64,000 nt of DNA from Dyadobacter sp. MSC1_007 (lineage in GTDB: Bacteria; Bacteroidota; Bacteroidia; Cytophagales; Spirosomataceae), in assembly GCF_023667495.1 (NCBI RefSeq), contig NZ_JAMOZL010000005.1, positions 463,092 through 527,091 on the forward strand, read 5' to 3'. Of the stretch, positions 45,019-53,919 are shown piece after piece. Numbering within the stretch: the stretch's first letter is position 1; every line of letters starts with the position of its first letter. The translations under genes and the position numbers were made by a program. The notes below the pieces were generated by a model, which saw only the letters and a list, made by a program, of their open reading frames with translations, did not search any database and was not told the DNA's origin.

Positions 45019-45612
45019 ATGTTTACAGGAATAGTCGAATCAACAGGCGAAGTAGTTGCTGTGCAAGCGGAAGGCACGAACCGCACTTTTACAATGAAGT
45101 CAGAGCTTGCGCGGGAATTGAAAATAGATCAAAGCATCAATCATAATGGCGTTTGTCTGACAGTGGTTGCAGTGGAAGGGGACACTTACCAGGTTACCGC
45201 GATTGAAGAAACACTTTTGAAAACCAATCTGGGAACATTTGATGAAGGCACCAAAGTGAACCTGGAACGTTGCATGTCTGCCAACGGGCGGTTCGACGGG
45301 CATATTGTACAAGGCCACGTCGATCAGACGGCCATTTGTACCAACGTGCAGGAGCGCGACGGTAGCTGGTTGTTTGATTTTGAATACGATGCTTCCACAG
45401 GAAATATTACAGTTGAGAAAGGCTCGATTTGTATCAATGGGGTTAGTCTCACCGTTTTTAACTCGGAAGCGAATTCTTTCCGGGTAGCCATTATCCCGTA
45501 CACTTATTCGTTTACCAATTTCCATTCGCTCAAACCAGGCGATACCGTTAATCTGGAATTTGATATCTTAGGAAAATACATCAAAAGGATTCTGGGGTCA
45601 TATGCGGTTTAG
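45019..45612 (+). CDS. ribE: Riboflavin synthase, alpha chain
   Basis: A 197-residue enzyme that dismutates two 6,7-dimethyl-8-ribityllumazines to riboflavin. It starts with the invariant MFTGIVES and has two lumazine-binding repeats: residues 1-90 (HNGVCLTVVAVEG) and 98-195 (KGSICINGVSLTVFN), each with GxxLTV and the Cys/Ser pair, and GHIVQGHVDQT. The length is normal. It is transcribed from its own short leader. Confidence 0.96.
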   Translation: MFTGIVESTGEVVAVQAEGTNRTFTMKSELARELKIDQSINHNGVCLTVVAVEGDTYQVTAIEETLLKTNLGTFDEGTKVNLERCMSANGRFDGHIVQGHVDQTAICTNVQERDGSWLFDFEYDASTGNITVEKGSICINGVSLTVFNSEANSFRVAIIPYTYSFTNFHSLKPGDTVNLEFDILGKYIKRILGSYAV

Positions 45613-45682
45613 CATGTTGGCTTCTTGGAATATTACGTTTATTTTTACCCGTTTATAATACAAAAGCGCATCTAACACATTC

Positions 45683-46480
45683 ATGGCCAAAATAAGTACA
45701 CAGTCCAGAACTGATCTTTTCATACATATCGGAATAATTGTCTCGCTGCTTTTGGTCCTCTTTCTGGGATTCTTTTTTGTTTACCTCCCCTTCACTACCA
45801 ACCACGGTGAGGCCATAACCGTACCTGATCTTAAAAAGAAGAGTGTTGAGGACCTGGATGATTTTCTGGGCGACCGCGACCTCCGTTATGAGGTCGATTG
45901 CACTTTTGTGACCAATGTGCCCCCGCTGACCATCATATCGCAGTATCCATTGCCAGGCTCCAAAGTGAAGGAGGGGCGTAAAATATATGTGACGGTCGTT
46001 TCCCGCACCGCTCCGCTGATCAAAATGCCAAAGTTGACGGATATGACGCATCGCAGCGCGCAAATGCTGCTCAAAAGTGTCGGTCTGGAAGAGGGGAATA
46101 TTTCCTATGTGCCCGATATGGCCCAGAATGCGGTTTTAAGGCAAATGTTTAATGGTAAGGAAATCCTGCCGGGTCAGCCTATCGCCAAAGGATCTAAAAT
46201 AGACCTTGAATTGGGTGAAGGGTTGGGTACTGCGCAGTTTGAAGCACCTTCGGTGATTGGAATGCCGCTGGATGAGGCAAAAATTGCGATCGTAGGTGCC
46301 GGATTGAAGGTAGGACAGCAAATGGAAATACCCGCAGAAGAGGGGCAGACACCCGGTTCGGTCGTGAGGCAAAATCCTGACGCTGGGAATAAGGTAAGAA
46401 TTGGAGACGTAATCGACCTATGGGTTACTCCACAGGCGCCACAATCAACAGAGAATGAGAGTCAACCGGAACAGCTATAA
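45683..46480 (+). CDS. PASTA-domain membrane protein
   Basis: A 265-residue protein with a cytoplasmic N-terminus of about 13 residues, one TM helix (about 14-38, IGIIVSLLLVLFLGFFFVYLPF) and three extracytoplasmic PASTA repeats, each with VP(D/S)L/M/V...A and G...G (examples: ITVPDLKKKSVEDLDDFL; PKLTDMTHRSAQMLL; PSVIGMPLDEAKIAIVGAG). There is no kinase domain, which is normal for PASTA proteins in Bacteroidota. PASTA domains bind murein fragments or beta-lactam-like ligands. The last 26 bp overlap the next gene. Confidence 0.88.
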   Translation: MAKISTQSRTDLFIHIGIIVSLLLVLFLGFFFVYLPFTTNHGEAITVPDLKKKSVEDLDDFLGDRDLRYEVDCTFVTNVPPLTIISQYPLPGSKVKEGRKIYVTVVSRTAPLIKMPKLTDMTHRSAQMLLKSVGLEEGNISYVPDMAQNAVLRQMFNGKEILPGQPIAKGSKIDLELGEGLGTAQFEAPSVIGMPLDEAKIAIVGAGLKVGQQMEIPAEEGQTPGSVVRQNPDAGNKVRIGDVIDLWVTPQAPQSTENESQPEQL

Positions 46481-48320
46481 ATTCTTCATCAGCAGCAAGT
46501 GTTTAATATTTATCTGGGCCCTGATTTTTTTTCAGAGCTATACTTTGCGCGCGCAACTGACGATTGTTCCTATTGATAATTCCCGTTATGAAAGCACAGA
46601 AGAAGGGTCCTATGCAGCCACGTTACGTACGAATGCATCCCTGCCTTTGCCCTTTTTTGATGATTTCTCCACTTCGAAATCTTCTACCGTTAATACTAAA
46701 TACTGGCTTCCCGGAAGCGGTGTTTATGTTAACAACACGCTTACAGCCTTACATCCTTCGTTGAATGTAGCCACATTCGATGGCCTTAATGCAAATGGTG
46801 CGCCTTATAATGTGGTTAATCCGCTTACGCAAAGTTTTACAGATACGCTTACCTCACAGCCGGTTAACCTTGCTGGAAAAGTTGCGGGCGACTCGGTTTA
46901 CCTCAGTTTTTATTGGTCTGCAAAAGGCCTCGGCGAACTGCCCGATTCCAGCGATTTTTTCAGAGTTGAATTTTTTAACAAGTCCAAGGAATGGGTAACG
47001 GTTTGGAACCAGCAGGGTTATCAGGTCGACACGCTTTTTCATCAGCAATTTGTCGCTATTAAAGATCCTAACTTTTTTCACGATGCATTCCAGTTCCGGT
47101 TCCGGTCGTATGGCAGGAGCTCGGGGCCATATGATACCTGGCATCTGGATTATGTGCATTTGAATGCAAAAAGATCGGCAAAACAGCCTTATTTGTTTGA
47201 CGTGGCCATGCGGAAGCCGGTTTCGCCGTTTTTGAAAAAATACACGGCAATGCCATTGAGGCAATATCTGGTGAATCCCCAGGCCGCAACATCTGATTCT
47301 GCCCGAACGGACATTGTCAATAATTTCAATAACTTCAATATCCTGACAAGCACATTTACGTTGATCGACGAGCAGAAGGGAACCGAGTTCCTCCGCAATG
47401 TGCAGCGTTCCATCTATGTGGAGGCGTTGAAATCGCAAGTACTAAGGACAAAGCTCGCAACCGTGAAGCCCGCCGCTCAGTCAGACAGTCTGCTTTTGCT
47501 AAGCAAATTCTATGTAACGACCACCGATACCATTTCCGGGGTCAATCTTAAAACCAATGATACAATCACCGCACGCACTGCATTATCCGACTATTTTGCT
47601 TACGACGACGGAAGCGCGGAATATGGTGTGCAAGTGAACCAGAAACTGGGCCGTGTTGCGGTTCAATATGTGCTGGCAAAAGCCGATACGATCGGTGGGC
47701 TAAGAATGTCGATGGTTTCGTTCAATAAGGATATCTCGGGACAGGGTTTTACCATTCAGATCTTTGGGAATAAAAACAATAAACCGGACCAGGTGATTGC
47801 TCAACGTTCCGTGACGGTGCGTTATCCTGGTACGAGAAATGGCTTCGTTGATTATGCGTTTTCAATTCCAGTGGCCGTTCCCGACACTTTTTATGTGGGT
47901 TGGTTACAAATTAATGAGCAGCCTTTGACCGTCGGTTTCGATCGTAATTCGATGCTGGGACGGACTTCGGTTTATTATAATCTCGGCACGGAATGGGCGA
48001 AGGAAACCAGCCTGAAGGGTAGTATTATGATCCGGCCATATCTTGGCAAAAAGGCACAAGGTGTGATCACAGGAAATGAGCCGGTGGCGGGTTCAGGTAA
48101 TATTTTTTATCCAAATCCCACTCGTGGTGAAGTCCATTGGAACAACAGGTCTTTAAAACAGATTGATGTGTATCATGTGAACGGCACGCTTGTTCAGACG
48201 ATTTTACCGGCGAAAGATCAACAATCTGTTTCATTGGAACATTTGAACCTGGGAATGTTCATCTTTAAAGCTACCGACGGGAAACGATCTTTCGTCCAAA
48301 AAATGTTAATTTCAAAATAA
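46455..48320 (+). CDS. T9SS cargo protein with C-terminal sorting domain
   Basis: A 621-residue exported protein. It starts at ATG 46455 within the end of the PASTA gene (26-bp overlap), and its signal peptide ends near SYTLRAQ (residue about 34). The body is beta-rich with no catalytic motif that I recognise. The C-terminus (about 555-621) is a type-A T9SS sorting domain: FYPNPTRGEVHW, IDVYHVNGTLVQTI, LGMFIFKATDGKRSFVQKMLISK. It is therefore exported through the machinery whose core genes lie at 51-57 kb. The overlapping start implies coupling with the PASTA protein. Confidence 0.85.
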   Translation: MRVNRNSYKFFISSKCLIFIWALIFFQSYTLRAQLTIVPIDNSRYESTEEGSYAATLRTNASLPLPFFDDFSTSKSSTVNTKYWLPGSGVYVNNTLTALHPSLNVATFDGLNANGAPYNVVNPLTQSFTDTLTSQPVNLAGKVAGDSVYLSFYWSAKGLGELPDSSDFFRVEFFNKSKEWVTVWNQQGYQVDTLFHQQFVAIKDPNFFHDAFQFRFRSYGRSSGPYDTWHLDYVHLNAKRSAKQPYLFDVAMRKPVSPFLKKYTAMPLRQYLVNPQAATSDSARTDIVNNFNNFNILTSTFTLIDEQKGTEFLRNVQRSIYVEALKSQVLRTKLATVKPAAQSDSLLLLSKFYVTTTDTISGVNLKTNDTITARTALSDYFAYDDGSAEYGVQVNQKLGRVAVQYVLAKADTIGGLRMSMVSFNKDISGQGFTIQIFGNKNNKPDQVIAQRSVTVRYPGTRNGFVDYAFSIPVAVPDTFYVGWLQINEQPLTVGFDRNSMLGRTSVYYNLGTEWAKETSLKGSIMIRPYLGKKAQGVITGNEPVAGSGNIFYPNPTRGEVHWNNRSLKQIDVYHVNGTLVQTILPAKDQQSVSLEHLNLGMFIFKATDGKRSFVQKMLISK

Positions 48321-48345
48321 AGCTAGTCGTTACAAATTCTATAAT

Positions 48346-48645
48346 ATGGATATTACAGTAGAAGAACTAAAAGAGCGCCTCGACAAAGGCGAAGACCTGC
48401 ATTTCTATGATGTGCGTGAAGAGCATGAATATGAAGAGGATAACCTTGGTGCAATACTGATCCCGCTTGCCGAGCTTCCTGATCATCTGGATGAACTGGA
48501 ACCTCTGAAGGATGAGGAGATTATCATTCATTGCCGTTCCGGCGCAAGAAGCGGAAGGGCTGCAAGCTACCTTGAATCGCAAGGATTTACCAACGTGCGG
48601 AATGTACTGGGAGGTATCCTGGCGTACCGCGAACTGGAAGACTGA
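48346..48645 (+). CDS. Single-domain rhodanese-like protein
   Basis: A 99-residue rhodanese homology domain: FYDVREEHEYEEDNLGAILIPLAEL, then the active loop HCRSGARSGRA with the sulfur-carrying Cys63. It is like GlpE/PspE but without a signal peptide, so it transfers sulfane sulfur in the cytoplasm. It starts 25 bp after the T9SS cargo gene and ends at a hairpin. Confidence 0.9.
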   Translation: MDITVEELKERLDKGEDLHFYDVREEHEYEEDNLGAILIPLAELPDHLDELEPLKDEEIIIHCRSGARSGRAASYLESQGFTNVRNVLGGILAYRELED

Positions 48646-48649
48646 TTTC

Positions 48650-48692
48650 AGGCGGCATTTGGCTAATATCATGGACCAGATGCCGCCTCTTT
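48650..48692 (+). terminator. Terminator after the rhodanese gene
   Basis: AGGCGGCAT (48650-48658) pairs with ATGCCGCCT (48680-48688), followed by CTTTAT. The 21-nt loop makes it a moderate terminator. Confidence 0.5.
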
Positions 48693-49605
48693 ATATAATG
48701 CGCTCCTTTATTTGCGCGAGTACGCGGTCGTATTCATCGGCATTGTACCACTCAAAATTACCCTGGTGACGAAACCAGGTAAGTTGCCGCTTCGCATACC
48801 GCCGCGAGTTTTGCTTCAATAATCTCGTCATTTCTTTTTCGTCATATTGCCCGTCCAGAAATCCGTACACTTCCTTGTAACCGACGGTTTGTAATGCGTG
48901 ATGTGATCGAAATTCAATCACACTTTTCGCTTCTTCGACGAGACCATCTTTTAGCATGATGTCCATCCGGTCGTCGATCCGCTGGTATAATTCGGCTCTG
49001 TCCCGGTCGAGGGCGATGTTGATTTGCTCAAATGGACGTTCTCTGGTGTTTTTTATCCGGAATTGACTAATGGGCACTCCCGCAGTATAAAACACTTCCA
49101 ATGCCCGTAAAACGCGCTGTGGGTTTGCTATTTCAGGCGAAGCGGCGAAGTCTGCGTCGAGCTTGCGTATTTCGTCTTGCAAGGTGGCCAGGCCTTCTAC
49201 GGTTAATCTTTCAGTAAGCGATTCGCGGAGGCCAGGTAATGGTGCGGGAAGATCGTCGAGACCGTGCGTTACTGCTTTTACGTAAAATCCCGATCCGCCG
49301 GTCATGATCACTGCGTCATGGGTGTTAAAAAGATCTTCCAGCAATGCCAGCACATCCCTTTCGAAGTCACCTGCACTATATGTTTCTGAAATCGAATGGG
49401 AATTGATAAAATGATGGGGCACTGTTGCAAGCTCTTCCGGTGACGGTTTGGCGGTACCGATATTCAGTTCACGGAAAAACTGGCGGGAGTCGGCGGAAAT
49501 AATTTCGGTATTTAAATCTTTGGCAAGTCTGATGGATAGCGACGTTTTACCGACTGCGGTAGGGCCTGCGATGGTTACCAGATATTTCTTCGGGCTATTT
49601 GGCAT
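48691..49605 (-). CDS. miaA: tRNA dimethylallyltransferase
   Basis: A 304-residue enzyme that prenylates A37 of tRNAs reading U-starting codons. Walker A GPTAVGKTS (14-22), the catalytic ADSRQFFRELNIGTAKP, GGSGFYVKAVTHG and NTRERPFEQINI are all present. The C-terminal region RYAKRQLTWFRHQ binds tRNA. It diverges from the DUF4230 gene. Confidence 0.97.
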   Translation of the reverse strand: MPNSPKKYLVTIAGPTAVGKTSLSIRLAKDLNTEIISADSRQFFRELNIGTAKPSPEELATVPHHFINSHSISETYSAGDFERDVLALLEDLFNTHDAVIMTGGSGFYVKAVTHGLDDLPAPLPGLRESLTERLTVEGLATLQDEIRKLDADFAASPEIANPQRVLRALEVFYTAGVPISQFRIKNTRERPFEQINIALDRDRAELYQRIDDRMDIMLKDGLVEEAKSVIEFRSHHALQTVGYKEVYGFLDGQYDEKEMTRLLKQNSRRYAKRQLTWFRHQGNFEWYNADEYDRVLAQIKERII

Positions 49606-49649
49606 TGTGCCGTTTTTATTTGAATTTTAGTCAGCACAAAAATAGAAAT

Positions 49650-50318
49650 ATGGATTCCTCCACACTACTTTTTTTAATAATTACACTTGTAGCTGGTGGC
49701 ATCGCCGGGGCAACGCTGAATACCTATTTTCAGAACAGGAAATCAAGAAAATATGTATCGACGCAGGAAGCAACCGTGCTGATCGAGCGGATTGAAAAGG
49801 TTTTTAAAGTGGTGATGGCGGAGGGATATTTTACGGAAATCTATAATTATCAGAACGACAAGAATATCTGGAACCTGATTAATGATAAAAAGAAGGCATT
49901 GATTATCGCCAAGGCAAAAGTGCTAGTCGGCTATAACTTTGCTAAAATGAAATTTCACCGTCCTGACGGGGAGCGGAAGCTGGTGATTGATTTTTTCCCT
50001 GCACCTGAAATACTGTCCATCGACACCGATTACAAATTCTACGACATCGAGCAAGGCTGGCTAAACCGTTTTCAGAGCGACGACTACACTGCAATATTGA
50101 ACGAGGCCAAGCAAACCATGAATGAGAAGGCAATGCAAAGCGATTTGCCGAGAATTGCCGGGAATCAGGTTCAACTGATGATTTTCCAGTTGGCGGCTTC
50201 CATGAATTGGACCGTAGAGATGAATTTGCCCGACGGGAATGCGGCGATGCTTAAAGATTATACGCATTACCGTACAATAGAAGCCGAAATTGATTCTTTG
50301 AACAGCTCGAAGGAATAA
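49650..50318 (+). CDS. DUF4230-type membrane-anchored protein
   Basis: A 222-residue protein, started at ATG 49650 (MDSSTLLFLIITLVAGGIAG); the in-frame TTG at 49599 is rejected. One N-terminal helix (about 5-22) anchors a domain with the DUF4230 pattern: EATVLIERIEKVFKVVMAEGYFTEIYNY, KKALIIAKAKVLVGYNFAKMKF, LVIDFFPAPEILSIDTDYKFYDIEQGWLNRF. I recall the family as widespread in Bacteroidota and Firmicutes without a known role. It may be band-7-like, but that is uncertain. Confidence 0.75.
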   Translation: MDSSTLLFLIITLVAGGIAGATLNTYFQNRKSRKYVSTQEATVLIERIEKVFKVVMAEGYFTEIYNYQNDKNIWNLINDKKKALIIAKAKVLVGYNFAKMKFHRPDGERKLVIDFFPAPEILSIDTDYKFYDIEQGWLNRFQSDDYTAILNEAKQTMNEKAMQSDLPRIAGNQVQLMIFQLAASMNWTVEMNLPDGNAAMLKDYTHYRTIEAEIDSLNSSKE

Positions 50319-50433
50319 TAACTTTTTTTGCATAATTTATGCCTTAAACGCCTTCATTCTCGTCACAAGGAGATTTGCCTGCGTATTGGCTCGTATAGTT
50401 TCTATTTTATTCACTTTCTAAATTCTAACAGTT

Positions 50434-51054
50434 ATGTTCAAAAAATTATTACTATTTGCCTGCGTAGCATTAATGATTGCCCTGGTGAGTTGCGAGGGAA
50501 AGCAAGGTGAAGTCGGTCCGAAGGGTGATACAGGAGCACCAGGCCCTGCCGGACCCGTTGGACCTGCAGGGAAAGATGGCGAGGATGGCACGGGAGGTGG
50601 TGGAGGAGCGTTAATAGCCTTTATGGGTGAGCTGGAAACCGATACTTCGGGTAACGCAATTGTAGGTGATACTGCTTTCTTTAAGGACTTTACTGCTGAT
50701 GAAATTGCGAGCGTCGAGAAAGGGGCTTTTCAGGTTTTTATTAAAGATGATGGCGGATATTTTCCTTTACCAGGATATGTTTTGTTTGAGGATGAGGCGA
50801 TCAGTTACGGTTACTATTATGTCGTAGACGGCTTAGGATTGTATTTCCCAATTTTCAGAACGTCCGCCGCGAAAGTTAAAAAACGGACTTTTGAAGAAAT
50901 AAGAGTGTTGGTGATTCCTGCCGCAAACTTAAGGCTTAATTCAAATGTCAATTGGCAAAACTATGAAGAAGCGGTCGCTGCATTGGGGCTGACCGAGTCG
51001 AATGTTAAGATTGTCAGGAATTCAAAGCTTCGTAAGACTTTCAAACTTCAATAG
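50434..51054 (+). CDS. Collagen-like lipoprotein
   Basis: A 206-residue protein with a lipoprotein signal (lipobox LVSC, Cys20) followed by about 12 G-x-y triplets (EVGPKGDTGAPGPAGPVGPAGKDGEDG), a poly-Gly hinge (GTGGGGG) and a C-terminal globular part of about 145 residues. It would form a short trimeric collagen-like stalk on the outer membrane. Collagen-like lipoproteins are found in Bacteroidota, with unknown ligands. The gene ends at a long bidirectional terminator. Confidence 0.75.
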   Translation: MFKKLLLFACVALMIALVSCEGKQGEVGPKGDTGAPGPAGPVGPAGKDGEDGTGGGGGALIAFMGELETDTSGNAIVGDTAFFKDFTADEIASVEKGAFQVFIKDDGGYFPLPGYVLFEDEAISYGYYYVVDGLGLYFPIFRTSAAKVKKRTFEEIRVLVIPAANLRLNSNVNWQNYEEAVAALGLTESNVKIVRNSKLRKTFKLQ

Positions 51055-51061
51055 GACTAAC

Positions 51062-51113
51062 TACAAAATAAAAGGGTGGAAGATCGCTTGATCTTCCACC
51101 CTTTTATTTTGTA
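51062..51113. terminator. Long bidirectional terminator between the collagen-like gene and gldN
   Basis: A perfect 24-bp inverted repeat (51062-51085 and 51090-51113, loop GCTT) with TTTTATTTT-type runs both ways. It closes the collagen-like gene on the plus strand and gldKLMN on the minus strand. Confidence 0.92.
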
Positions 51114-51125
51114 AACGACTCTTTC

Positions 51126-52193
51126 TTAGTATTCCCAAAGACCGTGTTCCAGTTCCATTAGTTCCTGTTCGTAGTTCAGGGACTTGATCAGGGCTTCTTT
51201 TTCACCATTGTAGATGTCCAAAAACGCCTTGTCATTAGCATTGGAGAACTTAGTGATCCTTCCGTAGAACAGGCGAAGATCAAATGCATCTGCAAGGTTC
51301 TTGTTCTGCGCGGTGTTATGGGTATTATACCAGATATACTTCTTAGGATCGCTTCTGAACAATCTTTCCACATCTTTCCATCTGAATGAGGCAACAGGCA
51401 GTTCAAGGCCAGTAGCGGTCTGCTCAGAAGGCAGAATAATAGTGATGGTCTGAATGTCATTGTAAAGACGTGATCTCTTTTTGTCAAAAACCCAGTCTTC
51501 CTTTACCTCCAGAATGCTAAGCTGATCCGGGAAATATTCTTCCTCCGTTCCGATCGCTTGCGCAAACGATGTTGTATCAGCTTTTGGCTGTTCAACTACT
51601 GGCGGCTCTTCCTTCGCTACGTCAGTTTTAGCTCCTTTTTTGGTGGATTTTTTCTTAGGAGGGCCCCAGCCGTCGTCTTCTGGTGCCGCATCTTTCTTGA
51701 CATCCTTTTTAGCTGCATTTCCCCATCCGTCGTCAGTAGTGGTAGCTGCTTTTGCCGGGTCTTGTTTAGCCTTCGCGCCCCATCCTTCGTCTGTCTTGGC
51801 AGGTTCTCCAAAACCAGCGGCAATTTCTTCTTCTGAAAGGCCGGCAGTTTGGTTAGGTATCAGGATACGTTTATGGATGTCATCGCCTCCAATTTTGGTT
51901 GCGCAGGAATCGTTGGTATAGGCATCGATCAGGCCTGCTTTCGCAGCGTCCAAAAGGTAACGTGTGATTTCGTTATTTTTCGAGAACATGGAAATGTTCT
52001 GCTTTTCTTTTAAATCAACCCGTCTCCAGAGCGTTCTTTTCATCATCACATCCCCGTCGCTTATCGGGCGCGACGAGAACTGATTGGCAGTCGAATCCTC
52101 TTTCTCCTGTGCAAAGGCACCTGTGGCGCCCAGGGATAGAGATAGCAAAGACCATGCAATCGTTTTTCCGTTCATTCTTCTCATATCAAACAT
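51126..52193 (-). CDS. gldN: Gliding motility / T9SS protein GldN (PorN) with a repeat insert
   Basis: A 355-residue periplasmic ring component of the type IX secretion system; it partners GldK on the periplasmic face of the outer membrane. The signal peptide ends AFAQ (about residue 29). Family parts: SDGDVMMKRTLWRRVDLKEKQN near the N-terminus and, after the insert, LSILEVKEDWVFDKKRSR, FRWKDVERLFRSDPKKYIWYN and the Glu-rich end. Residues about 116-210 are a Lys/Ala/Pro-rich insert with three D-(D/E)-GWG copies at 135-139, 154-158 and 173-177, spaced exactly 19 residues, which I do not recall in canonical GldN. MFDMRR, MRRMNG and MNGK are alternative starts. Confidence 0.92.
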   Translation of the reverse strand: MFDMRRMNGKTIAWSLLSLSLGATGAFAQEKEDSTANQFSSRPISDGDVMMKRTLWRRVDLKEKQNISMFSKNNEITRYLLDAAKAGLIDAYTNDSCATKIGGDDIHKRILIPNQTAGLSEEEIAAGFGEPAKTDEGWGAKAKQDPAKAATTTDDGWGNAAKKDVKKDAAPEDDGWGPPKKKSTKKGAKTDVAKEEPPVVEQPKADTTSFAQAIGTEEEYFPDQLSILEVKEDWVFDKKRSRLYNDIQTITIILPSEQTATGLELPVASFRWKDVERLFRSDPKKYIWYNTHNTAQNKNLADAFDLRLFYGRITKFSNANDKAFLDIYNGEKEALIKSLNYEQELMELEHGLWEY

Positions 52194-52231
52194 AAGGTTG
52201 TATTATCCAATCAACGACTAAAAGGCTAGTA

Positions 52232-53824
52232 TTAGTTTAATGGAACGGTCCGGTACTGGTTACCCATTTCCACTTCGTTTACAGCGCCCTTAAAGTTCTG
52301 ACGTTCTACTTTCAGGACTGTAATCACATAACGGTCGCCTGGCTGTGCTTGTTGTGCAAGAGATGAAATCGATCCTCCTCCGCCATTAAGCGTTACACCA
52401 GCGATTCGTCTGGTTCCCCTTGCAAGAGAAATTTCTACTTGTGCAACTCTGAACTTTGCGTCTTCAGGTGAGAAGTTCTTGAAACTTTCGTCCGGAACTG
52501 CGATCACGTTAATGCTTCTTGTCGAGCTGGCAGGTGATCCCCTTCTTTCGTCAAATGTCGCGCCGTTAACCCGTACTTCTAACGAAGGCTTAGGCACTTT
52601 GTTGACACGGAACGGCTCCGAACCAAGAACGCTTCCTGCATTGCTGACCGTGATATTCAACTGCGCTTTGCTAGGTACGATCGTGAATTTCCCTTTTTGT
52701 CCGCTTGGAATAATCTCGCCGCCATCTGTTGAGAAGCTCGGGGCCCAAAGTGGTCCAAGCGCCGGGCTTTGGATGCTCAGCTTGTTGGCACAACCCAGGT
52801 ACAATGGAGGCAACGTTCCTGTCTCGATCTGGTACGACGGTTTTACCACGAAATACTCCTGGTTCATCGTATAAGTTGTGTCTCTTCCTGATGGGGTAGG
52901 GATGGTGATCCTGCCCTGAAGTTCTCTTTTTGCAATACCTTCTGCATTGTAACCGCCACCTTGTGCAGTAAATTCGATGAGACCGACGCCGTTTTCAACT
53001 TTCACCGGTGAACCGTTCAGGCTCATGCGGGGTGTGATACCTGACGCAGATGCTGCAATGAACATCTGGCCTTTGAATTTGGTACCTGCGACAACAGTTT
53101 TAGCATCGGCGCTTACCATCGCCAGTACGCGGTCAAATTTAATATCGGCAGCACCAACTTTACTTGCAAGGTAGTTCAGTACTTCACCTTCCATCCGGCG
53201 GATATCGGTTTGTTTTTGACTTAATACTGCCAATGCAGCTGCAACCGGAGTCGATTCGAAGTTCAGTTCGGCAAAATCTTTATTTCTCTGGTCTCTGTTA
53301 CCTTTCGCCACAGGATCTTCCCGACCGTCCAATGCGAGCATCTGGAACTGGTTAGGAGAAAATTTGTTCAGCTGGCTGGTATAAGCGTTCAGTGTTTGCT
53401 TCAACTTATAAGCTTTACCATTCTTTCTTACGCCGATCATCATCTCACCAACTTTTGCTTCTTCCTGAGGGTTTTTGATACCTCCCTCTTCGTTCAATCC
53501 GCCCCCTGCATTGTTAATAATTTCTTGCTTTAATGCATTCAGTTCGTTGCTGATATCCGAAGAAAGTTTGCGCACTTCGTCGGCCTGTTTGATCACAGCC
53601 ACATCCGCCGCACGGTTTCCCGATTTCTCCACCGCAGCTTTGATTTTAAGTACGGTTTCCTGATTTATTTTGTTAGCTGCTCCGGATGATAGTTCCAAAG
53701 AATTGTTCAGAAGAATGAATTTTTCTATAATGGCTGAACTTACCTGCAATGCGAGCATCGCTGTAAGTACCAGATACATCATTCCAATCATCTTTTGACG
53801 GGGTGTTTCTTTTCCACCTGCCAT
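52232..53824 (-). CDS. gldM: Gliding motility / T9SS motor protein GldM (PorM)
   Basis: A 530-residue inner-membrane protein with one TM helix near the N-terminus (about 13-33, IGMMYLVLTAMLALQVSSAII), preceded by MAGGKETPRQK, then a large periplasmic region of four domains (D1 helical, D2-D4 Ig-like; for example ISPNQFQ, SLNGSPVKVENGVGLIEF). It forms the proton-driven motor with GldL and spans the periplasm to GldK/N. The C-terminal end (RYVITVLKVERQNFKG) is complete. gldN follows 38 bp later. Confidence 0.95.
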   Translation of the reverse strand: MAGGKETPRQKMIGMMYLVLTAMLALQVSSAIIEKFILLNNSLELSSGAANKINQETVLKIKAAVEKSGNRAADVAVIKQADEVRKLSSDISNELNALKQEIINNAGGGLNEEGGIKNPQEEAKVGEMMIGVRKNGKAYKLKQTLNAYTSQLNKFSPNQFQMLALDGREDPVAKGNRDQRNKDFAELNFESTPVAAALAVLSQKQTDIRRMEGEVLNYLASKVGAADIKFDRVLAMVSADAKTVVAGTKFKGQMFIAASASGITPRMSLNGSPVKVENGVGLIEFTAQGGGYNAEGIAKRELQGRITIPTPSGRDTTYTMNQEYFVVKPSYQIETGTLPPLYLGCANKLSIQSPALGPLWAPSFSTDGGEIIPSGQKGKFTIVPSKAQLNITVSNAGSVLGSEPFRVNKVPKPSLEVRVNGATFDERRGSPASSTRSINVIAVPDESFKNFSPEDAKFRVAQVEISLARGTRRIAGVTLNGGGGSISSLAQQAQPGDRYVITVLKVERQNFKGAVNEVEMGNQYRTVPLN

Positions 53825-53871
53825 ATTGTTGTGTAATCAGTTTTCAGTGATCAAATTATTTAACAATAACA

Positions 53872-53906
53872 ATGACTCCGCAATCCGCAGCGAACCAGGG
53901 AGTCAT
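53872..53906 (-). promoter_or_regulatory. Hairpin between gldL and gldM
   Basis: ATGACTCC (53872-53879) pairs with GGAGTCAT (53899-53906). No T-run follows on the minus strand, so it is more likely a processing or stability element than a terminator. It could set the unequal GldL:GldM levels the motor needs. Confidence 0.35.
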
Positions 53907-53919
53907 CGCCAGAGGGCTT

